Source of the DNA: Brevundimonas goettingensis
GTDB taxonomy: Bacteria > Pseudomonadota > Alphaproteobacteria > Caulobacterales > Caulobacteraceae
Assembly (NCBI RefSeq): GCF_017487405.1
Contig: NZ_CP062222.1
Location: 1,597,001 to 1,661,000 of the forward strand
DNA length: 64,000 nucleotides
Reading direction: 5' to 3'
The position numbers and the translations under genes were made by a program. A model generated the notes under the pieces. The model saw only the letters and a list, made by a program, of their open reading frames with translations, was not told where the DNA came from and made no database searches. Positions 52,765-61,979 of the stretch are shown in pieces. Position 1 is the first letter of the stretch, and the number at the start of each line of letters is the position of its first letter.

Positions 52765-53529
52765 ATGACTGACACGACCTATTTGGGCGAAATCCTCGTC
52801 ACCGGGACCCGCCGTGCGCACGGCTCGACGGGCGGTTACGGCGGCAGCGCTGGCGGCCCTCGCGATACGGGCGGTATTCACCAAGACGAGGTGAGCGACA
52901 ACCCCAACCCGGAGCCGCCCGTCCAGAACGATCCCTGCGCTGACGCGCTGGGCCAATTCGAGGTCAATGCCGACGCGGCCGCCGCGAAGGCGGCGAAGGA
53001 CATGGAGGAGTTTGCGAAAGGCCATAAGCCGAACGAGACTCCCTTCAACGAGCGCGAATATTTCACCGCGCTGTGGCAACTGCCCGACGGCTCGTTCGAC
53101 CATGGTCCGATCACGACCAGCGAGGAGACCTTCAGCCAGCCGGGCGGCGGCGATCAAAAGCCCAGCCCCGACGTGGACTTCACGCCGCCCGTCGCGGGCG
53201 CCGTCCTCGTCGGCAGCGTCCATAGCCACGGCCCCTTGGGCTGGGTGATGTCGACGGGCCCGAACCACCCTAATGGTGAGCAGTCGGGTCCGAACTCTTA
53301 CCCTACTGACCAAGACCACCTCAGCGGCATGCAGGCCATGCGGGCTGCCAACGGTGGCGACCGGAACCAGACGAAGTTGTATATCGTTGCACGCGATAGT
53401 GACGGGTCGTATGAAATCCCCGGCACGCCCAGGCTGCACGTCTACGATCAGCGGAACCGCGAGGCCGCCATCGGCGGCGGTGTCGGTCCCGAAGTCGATC
53501 CGGAGGCTCAACCTTGTCCAAACACCTGA
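52765..53529 (+). CDS. DUF4329/JAB-like HxH protein with TonB-box-like N-terminus
   Basis: 254 aa from the ATG at 52765 (open to 52696). No signal peptide. The N-terminus reads YLGEILVTGTRRAHG, strikingly like the TonB box/plug start of TonB receptors (EVVVTGIRA in the receptor at 48.6 kb), followed by a Gly-rich linker. The C-terminal domain (about 90-235) has a JAB/DUF4329-type arrangement: YFTALWQLPDGSFDHGP, then VLVGSVHSHGP (HxH) and SYPTDQDHLSGM (S/T-x-x-D), ending YIVARDSDGSYEIPGTPRLHVYD. Such domains occur as peptidase-like ends of polymorphic toxins. Coupled by TGATG to a secreted protein gene. Effector function is inference. Confidence 0.6.
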   Translation: MTDTTYLGEILVTGTRRAHGSTGGYGGSAGGPRDTGGIHQDEVSDNPNPEPPVQNDPCADALGQFEVNADAAAAKAAKDMEEFAKGHKPNETPFNEREYFTALWQLPDGSFDHGPITTSEETFSQPGGGDQKPSPDVDFTPPVAGAVLVGSVHSHGPLGWVMSTGPNHPNGEQSGPNSYPTDQDHLSGMQAMRAANGGDRNQTKLYIVARDSDGSYEIPGTPRLHVYDQRNREAAIGGGVGPEVDPEAQPCPNT

Positions 53530-54041
53530 TGACTGCACTCGGGGGGGCACTGGCCCTCGTTAGCGCCCTTCCGGCGCAGGCTCAGACAGTAAACGAAAGT
53601 TTGCGGCAGGCACCCGCTGCCGCAAATTTCTGGGCCGGGTACTCGTCGCGTGGCGGCGTGGTGGAATTCTACGCACGCCCGCAGGCGGGACCCGGCCAAC
53701 GGGGACCGACCGAGTTCTTGGCCCGCCGGGGCGGACCGGAAGGTCAGATGATCAGCACCACAACCTGTCCGCAGATCTTTGGCGTCCTCGAAGCGTTGAA
53801 CGAACTGTCCCCACCCCGTCTCCGCGTCCCCAACGTGGCGCAGCGTAACGCGGCTGCACCGGACTTCCATCCTTGGACTCCGACCCCGCCCGAGCGCCGC
53901 AACGTGACGGTTTGGGGGTATGCGGTGCAGCCCGATGGCTCAATGGCCACCATGTCTGTCACCGCAGGCACAGGCTATCTTTACGACTGGACACGCTACG
54001 CGGACGACCAGTTGCAATCGTGTTGGAGCCGTCGCCGCTAA
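53529..54041 (+). CDS. secreted partner of the DUF4329-like protein
   Basis: 170 aa from the ATG at 53529, which overlaps the upstream stop (TGATG); a TTG five codons earlier is possible. Signal peptide ALGGALALVSALPAQAQ. The mature part is homologous to the protein at 49825: FWAGYSSRGGVVEFYARP, EFLARRGG, TTTCPQIFGVLEALNEL, LRVPNVAQRN, VWGYAVQPDGSMATMSV, DWTRYADDQLQSCW. Two conserved Cys. Tight coupling to a putative effector suggests a periplasmic immunity or chaperone protein. Confidence 0.65.
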   Translation: MTALGGALALVSALPAQAQTVNESLRQAPAAANFWAGYSSRGGVVEFYARPQAGPGQRGPTEFLARRGGPEGQMISTTTCPQIFGVLEALNELSPPRLRVPNVAQRNAAAPDFHPWTPTPPERRNVTVWGYAVQPDGSMATMSVTAGTGYLYDWTRYADDQLQSCWSRRR

Positions 54042-54087
54042 CCCCAGCTCTGAAGGCCACTTCGGCAAGGTCGTGAGGGGGCCTTTC

Positions 54088-54140
54088 AAAAAAAGAGTGC
54101 CCCACCCGCACCCCGACGCGATGTCAGGGTGCGGGTGGGG
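54088..54140 (-). terminator. strong intrinsic terminator
   Basis: Perfect-looking long hairpin with arms CCCCACCCGCACCCCGAC and GTCAGGGTGCGGGTGGGG (54100-54140). On the minus strand it is followed, after CACTC, by seven Ts (54088-54094). It ends the minus-strand integrase remnant. Confidence 0.85.
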
Positions 54141-54147
54141 AGTTTGA

Positions 54148-54371
54148 TCACGCGGCGTTCTGCTTTGCCGCCCCGGCCTCGACCGCCGCAAGCAGGGTAT
54201 CGTTGGCGAGGTGGCTGTACCGCTGGGTACTTTGATAGCTGGCGTGCCCCAGCACCTTCCCGACGGCGAACAGGTCCACCCGTTGTTGATCATGAAGCTG
54301 GCCGCGCTGTGGCGGAGGTCGTGAATCCTCTGCCCCGGAAGCTTCGCCACCCTAATCGCCCTCTGCCCCAC
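54148..54371 (-). pseudogene. tyrosine recombinase C-terminal remnant, frameshifted
   Basis: Only the last 75 or so residues of a phage-type integrase remain. RIHDLRHSAASFMINNG (HxxR box) and, after a one-base shift at a GGG run (about 54282), VDLFAVGKVLGHASYQSTQRYSHLAND with the second His and the catalytic Tyr. Nothing of the N-terminal two thirds is present; upstream is repeat sequence. Relic of another integrated element, still followed by its terminator. Confidence 0.78.
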
Positions 54372-54593
54372 GCGACCCCATCATCACGAATGCGAAAGCG
54401 GCATTGCCCAGAGCGGACATTCCCGATCACCGCTTTGAGCCCAAATCAGACATGCGCCCCAGCTCCCTCGTGCCAACCCGTCCATCTCGCCTGAGACTCC
54501 TATCTCGCGCGACTTCATCCCGGATGGAAACGCCAAACCCCCATCAGCTGTTGGCCAGACGGGGCCATTGCCTCCTCAACGGAGACCACACGC

Positions 54594-55526
54594 TTGGATG
54601 ACTGGTACGTCGCGGGACTGGAAGACGACCTGCGGCCTCGCATGTTTGCCGCGGCGCGCCTCGGCCAGCCAATCGCCCTGGTCACCATCGTCGCCGCGGA
54701 GGGCGGCGGGCCGCGCGGTCCGGGCGCCCAGATGGTCGTGACCGCCGACGACATGGGCGGCTTTCTGTCCGGCGGCTGTATCGAGGCCGACGTCGCGATC
54801 CATGCGCGGGAAGTGCTGGCCACCGGAGAGCCCGCGCGCCTGGTCTATGGCCGCGGCAGTCCTTTCGTCGATGCGCGCCTGCCCTGCGGCGGACGACTGG
54901 AGCTGCTCGTCGAGCGGCTGGCGTTCGACGATCCGGTGATCGCCGGGCTGGAAGCAGCCGAGGCCGATCGCCGTACGGTGACCCTGGTCTCCGACGGCCG
55001 CCATCGTCGCCTGGCCGACGGCGAGGCCGCCGGCCCCGGCGCCCTGCGGGTCTATGACCCACCACAACGGCTGATCGTGATCGGGGCCGATCCCTTCGCC
55101 ATGGCCATGGCCCAGCAGGGTCTGCTCCAGGGCTGGCAGGTCACGCTGGTGCGCCCGAACGGCCCCGAGGCCGCCCCGCCCCTGCCCCTCGCCTACCAAC
55201 GCGACGCGCCCGCCGCCGCGCTGGCCGCCCTTGAACCCGATCCGTGGACGGCGGTCGCGGTCGCCACCCACGACGCCGACCTCGACCATGACGCCCTGCG
55301 CGCCGCCCTGGACAGCCGGGCCGGCTACGTCGGTGTGCTGGGTTCGCGGCGGCGGCTGCCGGAGCGCCTGTCCCGCCTTGATGCCGACGGGGTGCCCGCG
55401 GAGGCGATTGAGCGGCTGCACGCCCCCATCGGCATCCCCATCGCCGCCCGATCGCCGCAAGAGGTCGCGGTTTCCGTGGTCGCGGAGATCGTCCAGGCGC
55501 GGCAGACTCGGAAACCGAACACGTGA
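54594..55526 (+). CDS. XdhC/CoxI-family molybdoenzyme maturation factor (PaoD-like)
   Basis: 310 aa from a TTG (GGAG 9 nt upstream). The N-terminal XdhC_CoxI domain starts VTIVAAEGGGPRGPGAQMVV and contains GFLSGGCIEADVA. The C-terminal Rossmann domain has RLIVIGADPFAMAMAQ, VATHDADLDHDALRAAL and GYVGVLGSRRR. These proteins bind Moco and insert the modified cofactor into xanthine dehydrogenase-type enzymes, here most likely the PaoABC proteins 3 kb away. It overlaps the following mocA by 4 nt. Confidence 0.9.
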   Translation: MDDWYVAGLEDDLRPRMFAAARLGQPIALVTIVAAEGGGPRGPGAQMVVTADDMGGFLSGGCIEADVAIHAREVLATGEPARLVYGRGSPFVDARLPCGGRLELLVERLAFDDPVIAGLEAAEADRRTVTLVSDGRHRRLADGEAAGPGALRVYDPPQRLIVIGADPFAMAMAQQGLLQGWQVTLVRPNGPEAAPPLPLAYQRDAPAAALAALEPDPWTAVAVATHDADLDHDALRAALDSRAGYVGVLGSRRRLPERLSRLDADGVPAEAIERLHAPIGIPIAARSPQEVAVSVVAEIVQARQTRKPNT

Positions 55527-56113
55527 CTGCGGGCCGTCACGCCGTCGTCCTGGCCGCCGGCGCCGCATCGCGCTTCGGCGGCGGCAAGCTGACGGCCCAC
55601 TGGCGCGGCGAGCCATTGATCCGCTGGGCCGTGCGGGCGGCCTTGGCCGCCCGGGTGGAGAGCGTCGTGCTGGTGGTCGGCGCTCTGGCAGGGACCGTGC
55701 AAGACGCGGTCTCCGACCTAGCCGCCCCCCGGTTGAAGATCGTTGAGGCCGCCGATTGGACCGAGGGCCTGTCCGCCTCCCTGAAGGCGGGTCTCACCGC
55801 CCTGCCTGACGACGCCGCCGCGGTCGCCATCTTTCTCGGCGACATGCCCGAGGTCGATCCCGGTCTCGCCGACCGGCTGCTCGATCTGGTGAGCGACCGC
55901 GCCCCGGCCGCCCGGGCGCGCGCGCCGCAGGGGCTGGCGCATCCGACCGCCTTCGCCGCGTCAACCTTCCCCGCCCTGATGGCCCTAACAGGCGACCAGG
56001 GCGGGCGTCCGGTCCTGGAGGCCCTGGGGCACGCCGTCGCGACCCTCGACGTGGAGGCCCCCGGCGCAACCTTCGACGTCGACCGGCCGGAAGACCTCAG
56101 CCGCCCGTCATAG
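55523..56113 (+). CDS. mocA: molybdenum cofactor cytidylyltransferase-like (MocA/MobA fold)
   Basis: 196 aa from a GTG overlapping the xdhC stop. NTP-transferase fold: [18 protein letters not shown] at the start (nucleotide-binding signature), [15 protein letters not shown] with the metal-binding Asp, and [12 protein letters not shown] at the end. It makes the cytosine-dinucleotide form of Moco, which PaoABC-type aldehyde oxidoreductases require. Its end overlaps the convergent moaA by 17 bp. Confidence 0.85.
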   Translation: MTAGRHAVVLAAGAASRFGGGKLTAHWRGEPLIRWAVRAALAARVESVVLVVGALAGTVQDAVSDLAAPRLKIVEAADWTEGLSASLKAGLTALPDDAAAVAIFLGDMPEVDPGLADRLLDLVSDRAPAARARAPQGLAHPTAFAASTFPALMALTGDQGGRPVLEALGHAVATLDVEAPGATFDVDRPEDLSRPS

Positions 56114-57137
56114 ACATCGGCCGCGCCACGGCGGGCGCCGCGCCCGGGCGGTCGATGCGGAAATCATGCCCCTTCGGCTTGATGGCGATGGCGTCTCGGA
56201 TCGCGTCCACCAGGGGCGCGTCATCGCCGGGATACGCGCGCAGGACGCTTCTGAGGTCCGCCTTGTCGTCCTGCCCCAGGCACAGGAACAGGTCGCCGGT
56301 GCAGGTGACCCGCACCCGGTTGCAGGCTTCGCAGAAGGTGTGGCTCATCGGGGTGATGAAGCCGAGCGTCCCGCCCGTCTCCTCGACCCGGACGTAGCGC
56401 GCGGGCCCGCCCGTCCGCTGCGTCATCGGGGTCAGGGTCCAGTGTCGCTCGAAGCCGGCGCGGACGTCCGCCAGGGACAGATACTGGTCTGTGCGATCCG
56501 CCTCGATCTCGCCCAGCGGCATGGTCTCGATCAGGGTCAGTCCCATGCCGCGCGAATGGGCCCAACGGACCATGTCGCCGAGCTCATCTGCATTGTCAGC
56601 CTTGAGCGCCACAGTATTGATCTTGATCGCAATTCCGGCGACCCGAGCCGCTTCCAGACCCGCCAGCACCTTCGCCAGCTCGCCGCCCCGCGTGATCCGG
56701 CGATAGGCTTCCGGATCGAGGGTGTCGATGGACACATTGATCCGTCTGACCCCATGCCGCGCCAGATCCTGTGCGTGCTCGGCCAGCCGCGTCCCGTTGG
56801 TGGTCAGGGTCAGTTCCTGCAGCGCCCCGGACGCGAGATGGCGCGAGAGGGAGGCGACCAGATCAAGGAAGCCCTTGCGCACGAGAGGCTCACCGCCCGT
56901 CAGCCGCAGCCGCTTCGTGCCCAGGCCGATGAAGGCGGTGCAGACCCGGTCCAGCTCCTCCAGCGACAGCAGTTGGGCGCGCGGCAGGAAGTTCTGGCGC
57001 TCGGCCATGCAGTAGACGCAGCGCAGGTCGCACCGGTCGGTCACCGAAACCCGCAGATAGTCGACCCGGCGTCCGAACGGATCGATCAGCGGCCCGCCTC
57101 CGGGCGCCGCGGATCGCGCGGCGATCAGGACCGTCAT
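56097..57137 (-). CDS. moaA: GTP 3',8-cyclase MoaA
   Basis: 346 aa radical-SAM enzyme for the first step of molybdenum cofactor synthesis. The N-terminal cluster motif is [11 protein letters not shown] (CxxxCxxC), with [11 protein letters not shown] following. The C-terminal second cluster uses [21 protein letters not shown] (CxxC...C). The usual C-terminal GG required for activity is present as ...MSMTGG. Complete. Close to XdhC, MocA and PaoABC, completing a near self-sufficient Moco-enzyme module. Confidence 0.95.
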   Translation of the reverse strand: MTVLIAARSAAPGGGPLIDPFGRRVDYLRVSVTDRCDLRCVYCMAERQNFLPRAQLLSLEELDRVCTAFIGLGTKRLRLTGGEPLVRKGFLDLVASLSRHLASGALQELTLTTNGTRLAEHAQDLARHGVRRINVSIDTLDPEAYRRITRGGELAKVLAGLEAARVAGIAIKINTVALKADNADELGDMVRWAHSRGMGLTLIETMPLGEIEADRTDQYLSLADVRAGFERHWTLTPMTQRTGGPARYVRVEETGGTLGFITPMSHTFCEACNRVRVTCTGDLFLCLGQDDKADLRSVLRAYPGDDAPLVDAIRDAIAIKPKGHDFRIDRPGAAPAVARPMSMTGG

Positions 57138-57207
57138 CCCGCGCCCTTCGCCACAGACGTCTCATGGACCCGGCGCGGAGCTCGGGCGGCGGAGGGCAAA
57201 AGGCGCA

Positions 57208-59403
57208 TCAGGCGATATCAGGCAGGCGATCGAGGTGTTTGTCCAGGGTGATCGGATAGTCGCGCACCCGCACCCCGGTGGCGTTGTAGATCGCATTGGC
57301 GATGGCCGCCCCGACGCCGCACAGGCCGAGTTCCCCCACGCCCTTGGCCTTCATCGGCGAGGATTTGTCGTCCAGCTCGTCGATGAAGATCACCTCCTGA
57401 TGCGGGATGTCGGCATGGACCGGCACCTCGTAGCCGGCCAGGTCGTGGTTGACGAAGAAGCCCAGCCGCTTGTCGACCGCCAGCTCTTCCATAAGGGCCG
57501 CGCCGACCCCCATGGTCATGGCGCCGATGACCTGGCTGCGCGCGGTCTTGGGATTGAGGATCCGTCCGGCCGCGCAGGCCGCCACCATGCGGCGGACCCG
57601 GACCTCGCCGGTGATGCCGTCCACCCCGACCTCGACAAAATGCCCGGCGAAGGTCGACTGCTGGTAGGTCTTGTCCAGATCGCCGTATTCGATGTGATCC
57701 TCGGCCGTGAGGGTCCCGTCGCGTGCGGCCGAGGCCAGGGCCGCGCTCTGCGCGCCCGAGGTCACCCGTCCGTCGGCGAAGGTCGCGTCGGAACCATAAC
57801 CCAGCTTCTCAACCACCTGTTCGCGCAGCTTCATACAGGCGGCATAGACGCCGGAGGTCGAGTTGTTCGCCCCCCACTGTCCGCCCGACCCCGCCGCAGC
57901 CGGAAAATCGGAATCGCCGAGCCGGACGACGACCTTGTCCAGGCCCACGCCCATGGTCTCCGCCGCCGTCTGGGCGAGGATGGTGTAGGTCCCGGTGCCG
58001 ATGTCGGTCATGTCGGTCTCGACGATCACAACCCCGTCGCTGTTCAGCCGGACCCGCGCCGCCGACTTCATCAGAAGGTTGTTGCGCAAGCCCGCCGCCA
58101 TCCCCATCCCGATCAGCCAACGCCCGTCACGTACCGAGGCCGGGGTGGATCTCCGCTGCGACCAGCCGAAGCGCTCGGCCCCGGTCGTCAGGCAGGCGAT
58201 GAAGGGCCGGCTGGAGAACTGTCGTTCCGGCTTCTCCGGATCGACCTGGGTGTCGTTGACGATGCGGAACTCGACCGGATCCATGCCCAGCTTTTCAGCC
58301 ATCTCATCCATGGCGATCTCGAGCGCCATCAGCCCCGGCGCCTCGCCCGGCGCCCGCATGGCGTTGCCTTCGGGCAGGTCAAGCACCGCCAGCTTCTGGG
58401 CCGTCATCCGGTTGGCGCCGGCATAGATCAGCTTCGTCTGCTGGGTCGCCGTCTCGGTTCCGCCGCCCTCCAGGTCACCGGACCAGCTCTCATGGGCGAT
58501 GGCGGTTATGCGCCCGTCCCGCTCCGCGCCGATGCGGATGCGCTGGATCGTCGCCGGACGGTGGGTGGTGTTGTTGGCGATCAACGGCCGCTGCAGCGCG
58601 ACCTTCACCGCCCGCCCGCCTATGGCCCTGGAGCCCAGGGCGGCCATGACCGCGTCGGCCCGGACAAACAGCTTTCCGCCGAAGCCGCCGCCGATATAGG
58701 GGGAGTCCAGACGCACATTCTCGGGCTTCAGACCGAAGATCTTGGCCACCTCCCCCTTGCCCCAGGCGATCATCTGATTGGACGTCCACAGCGTCAGCCT
58801 GTCGCCCTGCCAGGCGGCCATGGTGGCGTGCGGCTCCATCATCGCATGGCTCTGATCGGGGGTCGTGTAAGTAGCGTCCAGCGTCACCGGCGCGGCGGCA
58901 AAGACCCCCTCGAAGTCGCCGTGCCTCGACGCCTCCTTGGGCGACGGCAGCTTCGCCCTGTCCTTCTCGTCGGCCAGATCGAAGGCCCCCTCGGCCCGGA
59001 CGTAATCGACCTCGATCAGCTGGGCCGCCGACCGCGCCTGTTCGAAGGTCTCGGCGACCACCACCGCGATCGCCTGGTGATAGTGTTGGATCTCGGGACC
59101 GCCGAGCAACCTGGCGGTGTTGTTGTCCCCCTTGCCGACGTCCCCGGCGGTATCGGCGGTGACGACTGCCAGGACGCCCGGCGCCGCCTTCGCCCGATCG
59201 GTCTTCAGGTTCCGGATGCGACCCTTGGCGATACCGGCGCCGACGACATGGCCATAGGCCGGGTTGGTCGTGATGTCGTGGCGCTCATAGGCGTAGGGAG
59301 CGCGGCCCGTGGTCTTGAGCGGTCCGTCGATGCGGTCGAACGGCTTGCCCACGACCCTGGCCTGGTCGATCGCATTCATCCCGGCGGGCGTGTCGAACTT
59401 CAT
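57208..59403 (-). CDS. paoC: aldehyde oxidoreductase molybdopterin subunit (PaoC/XdhA-like)
   Basis: 731 aa. Catalytic large subunit binding Moco (MCD). Visible: KPFDRIDGPLKTTGRAPYAYE at the N-terminus, DQSHAMMEPHATMAAW, PYIGGGFGGKLFVRAD (Moco binding), NAMRAPGEAPGLMALE, GTYTILAQTAAE, and the base catalyst Glu in KAKGVGELGLCGVGAAI near the C-terminus. The size and lack of a fused N-terminal iron-sulfur domain fit the three-subunit periplasmic PaoABC type. Overall order on the minus strand: paoA, paoB, paoC. Confidence 0.92.
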   Translation of the reverse strand: MKFDTPAGMNAIDQARVVGKPFDRIDGPLKTTGRAPYAYERHDITTNPAYGHVVGAGIAKGRIRNLKTDRAKAAPGVLAVVTADTAGDVGKGDNNTARLLGGPEIQHYHQAIAVVVAETFEQARSAAQLIEVDYVRAEGAFDLADEKDRAKLPSPKEASRHGDFEGVFAAAPVTLDATYTTPDQSHAMMEPHATMAAWQGDRLTLWTSNQMIAWGKGEVAKIFGLKPENVRLDSPYIGGGFGGKLFVRADAVMAALGSRAIGGRAVKVALQRPLIANNTTHRPATIQRIRIGAERDGRITAIAHESWSGDLEGGGTETATQQTKLIYAGANRMTAQKLAVLDLPEGNAMRAPGEAPGLMALEIAMDEMAEKLGMDPVEFRIVNDTQVDPEKPERQFSSRPFIACLTTGAERFGWSQRRSTPASVRDGRWLIGMGMAAGLRNNLLMKSAARVRLNSDGVVIVETDMTDIGTGTYTILAQTAAETMGVGLDKVVVRLGDSDFPAAAGSGGQWGANNSTSGVYAACMKLREQVVEKLGYGSDATFADGRVTSGAQSAALASAARDGTLTAEDHIEYGDLDKTYQQSTFAGHFVEVGVDGITGEVRVRRMVAACAAGRILNPKTARSQVIGAMTMGVGAALMEELAVDKRLGFFVNHDLAGYEVPVHADIPHQEVIFIDELDDKSSPMKAKGVGELGLCGVGAAIANAIYNATGVRVRDYPITLDKHLDRLPDIA

Positions 59404-59407
59404 CGGC

Positions 59408-60358
59408 TCAGCCTCTCGCGTCCATGATGGCCGCGGCCAGCGCGCGCTCGGCCAGGGTGACCTTAAAGGCGTTGTCTTGCGTCGGCCTGGCCCCGGCGAG
59501 CGCCGCCCCGGCCACGGCCCCGGCGCCTTGCGCGAAGCCCGCCTCGGCCGCCTCGACCCGCCACGGCTTGTGGGCCAGCCCCCCGAAGGCCACCCGACCC
59601 GAACCGTCGCCCTGGATGATGGTCGCCACCGAGACGAGAGCGAAGGCGTAGGAGGCGCGATCCCGAACCTTGCGATAGGCGTGGACTCCGCCCGGCGGCT
59701 TGGGCAGCGTCACCGCCGTAATCAGATCGCCGGGCGGCAGGGTGGTGTCGATATGCGGCTGGTCTCCCGGCAACCGGTGGAAATCCGCGATCGGAATGAC
59801 ATGGGTCTCACCCGCCGCATTCACCGTCTCGACCTTCGCGTCGAGCACCCGCATGGCCACGGCCATGTCGCTGGGGTGGGTGGCGATACAGGCCTCACTG
59901 GATCCGATCACCGCCAGCTGTCGGCTGACCCCACCGATGGCCGAACACCCCGATCCGGGCCTGCGTTTGTTGCAGGCCTGGTTGGTGTCGTAAAAATAGG
60001 GGCAGCGGGTTCGCTGCAGGAGATTGCCGGCCGTCGTCGCCTTGTTGCGCAACTGGCCCGAGGCGCCGGACAGCAGGGCCCGGCTCAGCACCGCATAGTC
60101 GCGCCGCACCCGACGATCGGACGCGAGGTCGGTGTTCTTCACCAGCGCCCCGATCCGCAGGCCGCCGTCGCGGGTCTCCTCGATCCGGTCCAGGCCCAGC
60201 GGCCCGACATCGATCAGGTGCGGCGGGGTCTCGATCTCCAGCTTCATCAGGTCGAGCAGATTGGTGCCGCCGGCGATGAATTTCGCGCCTGGTTTCGCCA
60301 TGGCCGCCCGCGCGGCCGCCGCAGGGTCCGTGACCCGCTCATAGGTGAAGGGCCTCAT
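59408..60358 (-). CDS. paoB: aldehyde oxidoreductase FAD subunit (PaoB-like)
   Basis: 316 aa from the ATG at 60358, overlapping the paoA stop. FAD-binding: [18 protein letters not shown] and [14 protein letters not shown]. The insert [26 protein letters not shown] carries the cysteines of the extra [4Fe-4S] cluster that distinguishes PaoB from ordinary xanthine dehydrogenase FAD subunits. CO-dehydrogenase-flavin C-terminal domain at the end. It passes electrons between PaoA clusters and FAD. Confidence 0.9.
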   Translation of the reverse strand: MRPFTYERVTDPAAAARAAMAKPGAKFIAGGTNLLDLMKLEIETPPHLIDVGPLGLDRIEETRDGGLRIGALVKNTDLASDRRVRRDYAVLSRALLSGASGQLRNKATTAGNLLQRTRCPYFYDTNQACNKRRPGSGCSAIGGVSRQLAVIGSSEACIATHPSDMAVAMRVLDAKVETVNAAGETHVIPIADFHRLPGDQPHIDTTLPPGDLITAVTLPKPPGGVHAYRKVRDRASYAFALVSVATIIQGDGSGRVAFGGLAHKPWRVEAAEAGFAQGAGAVAGAALAGARPTQDNAFKVTLAERALAAAIMDARG

Positions 60359-60984
60359 GCCGACGCTCCCGCCACCTCGGCCATCGCCTCGGCGATGTTG
60401 GAATAGGCGCCGCAGCGACAGATGTTGCCGCTCATCCGTTCGCGCATTTCCAGACTGGTGGCTTCGGGCCGATCGGTCAGGCTGGCCGAGACGTGGCTCG
60501 GCACGCCGGCCGTGATCTCTTCCAGAACGGCGACGGCCGAGCAGATCTGGCCCGGCGTGCAATAGCCGCACTGATAGCCGTCGTGCTTGATGAAGGCCGC
60601 CTGCATCGGATGCAGATTGTCCGGCTGCCCCAGCCCTTCGATCGTCGTGACCTTCGAGCCCTCGTGCATCACCGCCAGGGTCAGGCAGGCGTTGATGCGG
60701 TGGCCGTCGACGATGACGGTGCAGGCTCCGCACTGACCATGGTCACAGCCCTTTTTCGTCCCGGTCAGGTGCAGGTGCTCGCGCAGGGCGTCCAACAAGG
60801 TGGTGCGGGTGTCGAGCTCCAGCGTCTGTTTCGCGCCGTTGACCTCGAACGAGACGCCCATGGTGGTCGGCGGCGGTTCCGGCAGCGGGGCCTGCGCCTC
60901 CGCGGGAGACACCGCGGCCATGGCCGCTGTCGCGCTTCCCGCCATCAGGACACCTCGTCTCGAGAGTTCAATGTCGCCCGCCAT
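60355..60984 (-). CDS. paoA: aldehyde oxidoreductase iron-sulfur subunit (PaoA-like), Tat-exported
   Basis: 209 aa. Twin-arginine signal ([20 protein letters not shown]), so the complex is exported folded to the periplasm. Plant-type [2Fe-2S] cluster: [22 protein letters not shown]. Second [2Fe-2S] domain: [13 protein letters not shown] and [12 protein letters not shown]. First gene of the paoABC operon. Typically the complex detoxifies aldehydes, including aromatic ones. Confidence 0.93.
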   Translation of the reverse strand: MAGDIELSRRGVLMAGSATAAMAAVSPAEAQAPLPEPPPTTMGVSFEVNGAKQTLELDTRTTLLDALREHLHLTGTKKGCDHGQCGACTVIVDGHRINACLTLAVMHEGSKVTTIEGLGQPDNLHPMQAAFIKHDGYQCGYCTPGQICSAVAVLEEITAGVPSHVSASLTDRPEATSLEMRERMSGNICRCGAYSNIAEAMAEVAGASA

Positions 60985-61356
60985 GCCGGCCCCTTGTCGA
61001 AGATCGCGCGTCGCTGTCGGCGCACGCCCCCGGACCGAACCGGGTGACCTTGAAACTCAATCAATCCCGCATCCGGAGACATGTTCCATCGATCGCGGAA
61101 TGTCCCCTGTGTCTTCTGTCAGTCCCTGCCCCGACCGCGCTGGGGACACCCCTGTCAAACGTGACACGCCGCCCCCAGGTCGAGGTCGACGCAACCTCCA
61201 ACCCACCGCGCGCCACGGCTCACGGAACTGTCTTCAGCCCGTACGGTTTGCCTCTCCACACGCCAATCCGGAGATCGCAGACCTCCACCTCCTTTTACGG
61301 AGGCCATCTCCAGGCTCTGGGCCGGCCCCAAACTCCGCGACCGAAAGGACAGCATC
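60985..61356. other. divergent promoter region of paoABC and the lipoprotein gene
   Basis: About 370 bp without a supported gene. It holds the promoters for paoABC (minus) and the lipoprotein (plus). No regulator gene or obvious operator palindrome was seen. Confidence 0.45.
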
Positions 61357-61911
61357 ATGATCATGAGATGGACTCCCCGCGGACCGATGACCTGGGCGGC
61401 GGCGTGTCTCCTAATCGCCGGCACGGCGGCTTGCGGCGATGACGACGCCCGACCCGCGTCGCGCCCAACGGCCTCCACAGCCTCAGCGCCCGCTTCGCCC
61501 GAGCAGGCGTCGTCGATCAGGCCCGGCGCCGTCGGCCTCGCGCCATCCGGCCCCCCGGCGACGTCCGACACGCCCGCTGCTCCCCCGGAGACCACGGCCC
61601 CAACACCTTCCAACGCTCCGTCGCCATCGTCCTCGCGACGCCGGTGCTATCTGTCCGTGGACGGCAAGGTCCGGGTCGATGGGGAGTGCCTCGTGTTTCC
61701 GTTCGGCGACGGCGGCTATACGCTGAACGCCTGGTCCGACGGCAAGCCTCGCCAGTCTCACTTCGCCGTGGTCGTGCGCAATCGCGACGGAACGGGCGAC
61801 GCGACCTGGAACGCGGATCCCGATGACGACCGGGCCGGCGATCCGCTCGGGACCGTGCGTCTGAACGACGGATGCTGGGTGAACGACCGGGCCCGAATCT
61901 GCTCGAACTGA
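61357..61911 (+). CDS. putative lipoprotein
   Basis: 184 aa from the ATG at 61357 (61363 also possible). Lipobox-type signal: WAAACLLIAGTAACGDDD, with Cys about 27 followed by acidic residues. A long Pro/Ala/Ser/Thr spacer (about 30-90) leads to a small C-terminal domain with three Cys (RRCYLSVDGKVRVDGECLVF, DGCWVNDRARICSN) and GGYTLNAWSD. Likely envelope-anchored with a disulfide-stabilised domain; no family recognised. Confidence 0.7.
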   Translation: MIMRWTPRGPMTWAAACLLIAGTAACGDDDARPASRPTASTASAPASPEQASSIRPGAVGLAPSGPPATSDTPAAPPETTAPTPSNAPSPSSSRRRCYLSVDGKVRVDGECLVFPFGDGGYTLNAWSDGKPRQSHFAVVVRNRDGTGDATWNADPDDDRAGDPLGTVRLNDGCWVNDRARICSN

Positions 61912-61979
61912 CGGCCGACGAGACCGGTTCACCGAAGCCCTCTCGGCTCTCCGACCGTGACGTCCGGGCGCCCCTCGTC

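Noticed and set aside
49033..54455. CRISPR array
   Set aside because: Repeats are long, few, irregularly spaced and separated by genes; there are no short regular repeats with unique spacers and no cas genes.
57235..59427. 730-aa plus-strand open frame
   Set aside because: Antisense to paoC; low-complexity Arg/Asp/Gly composition.
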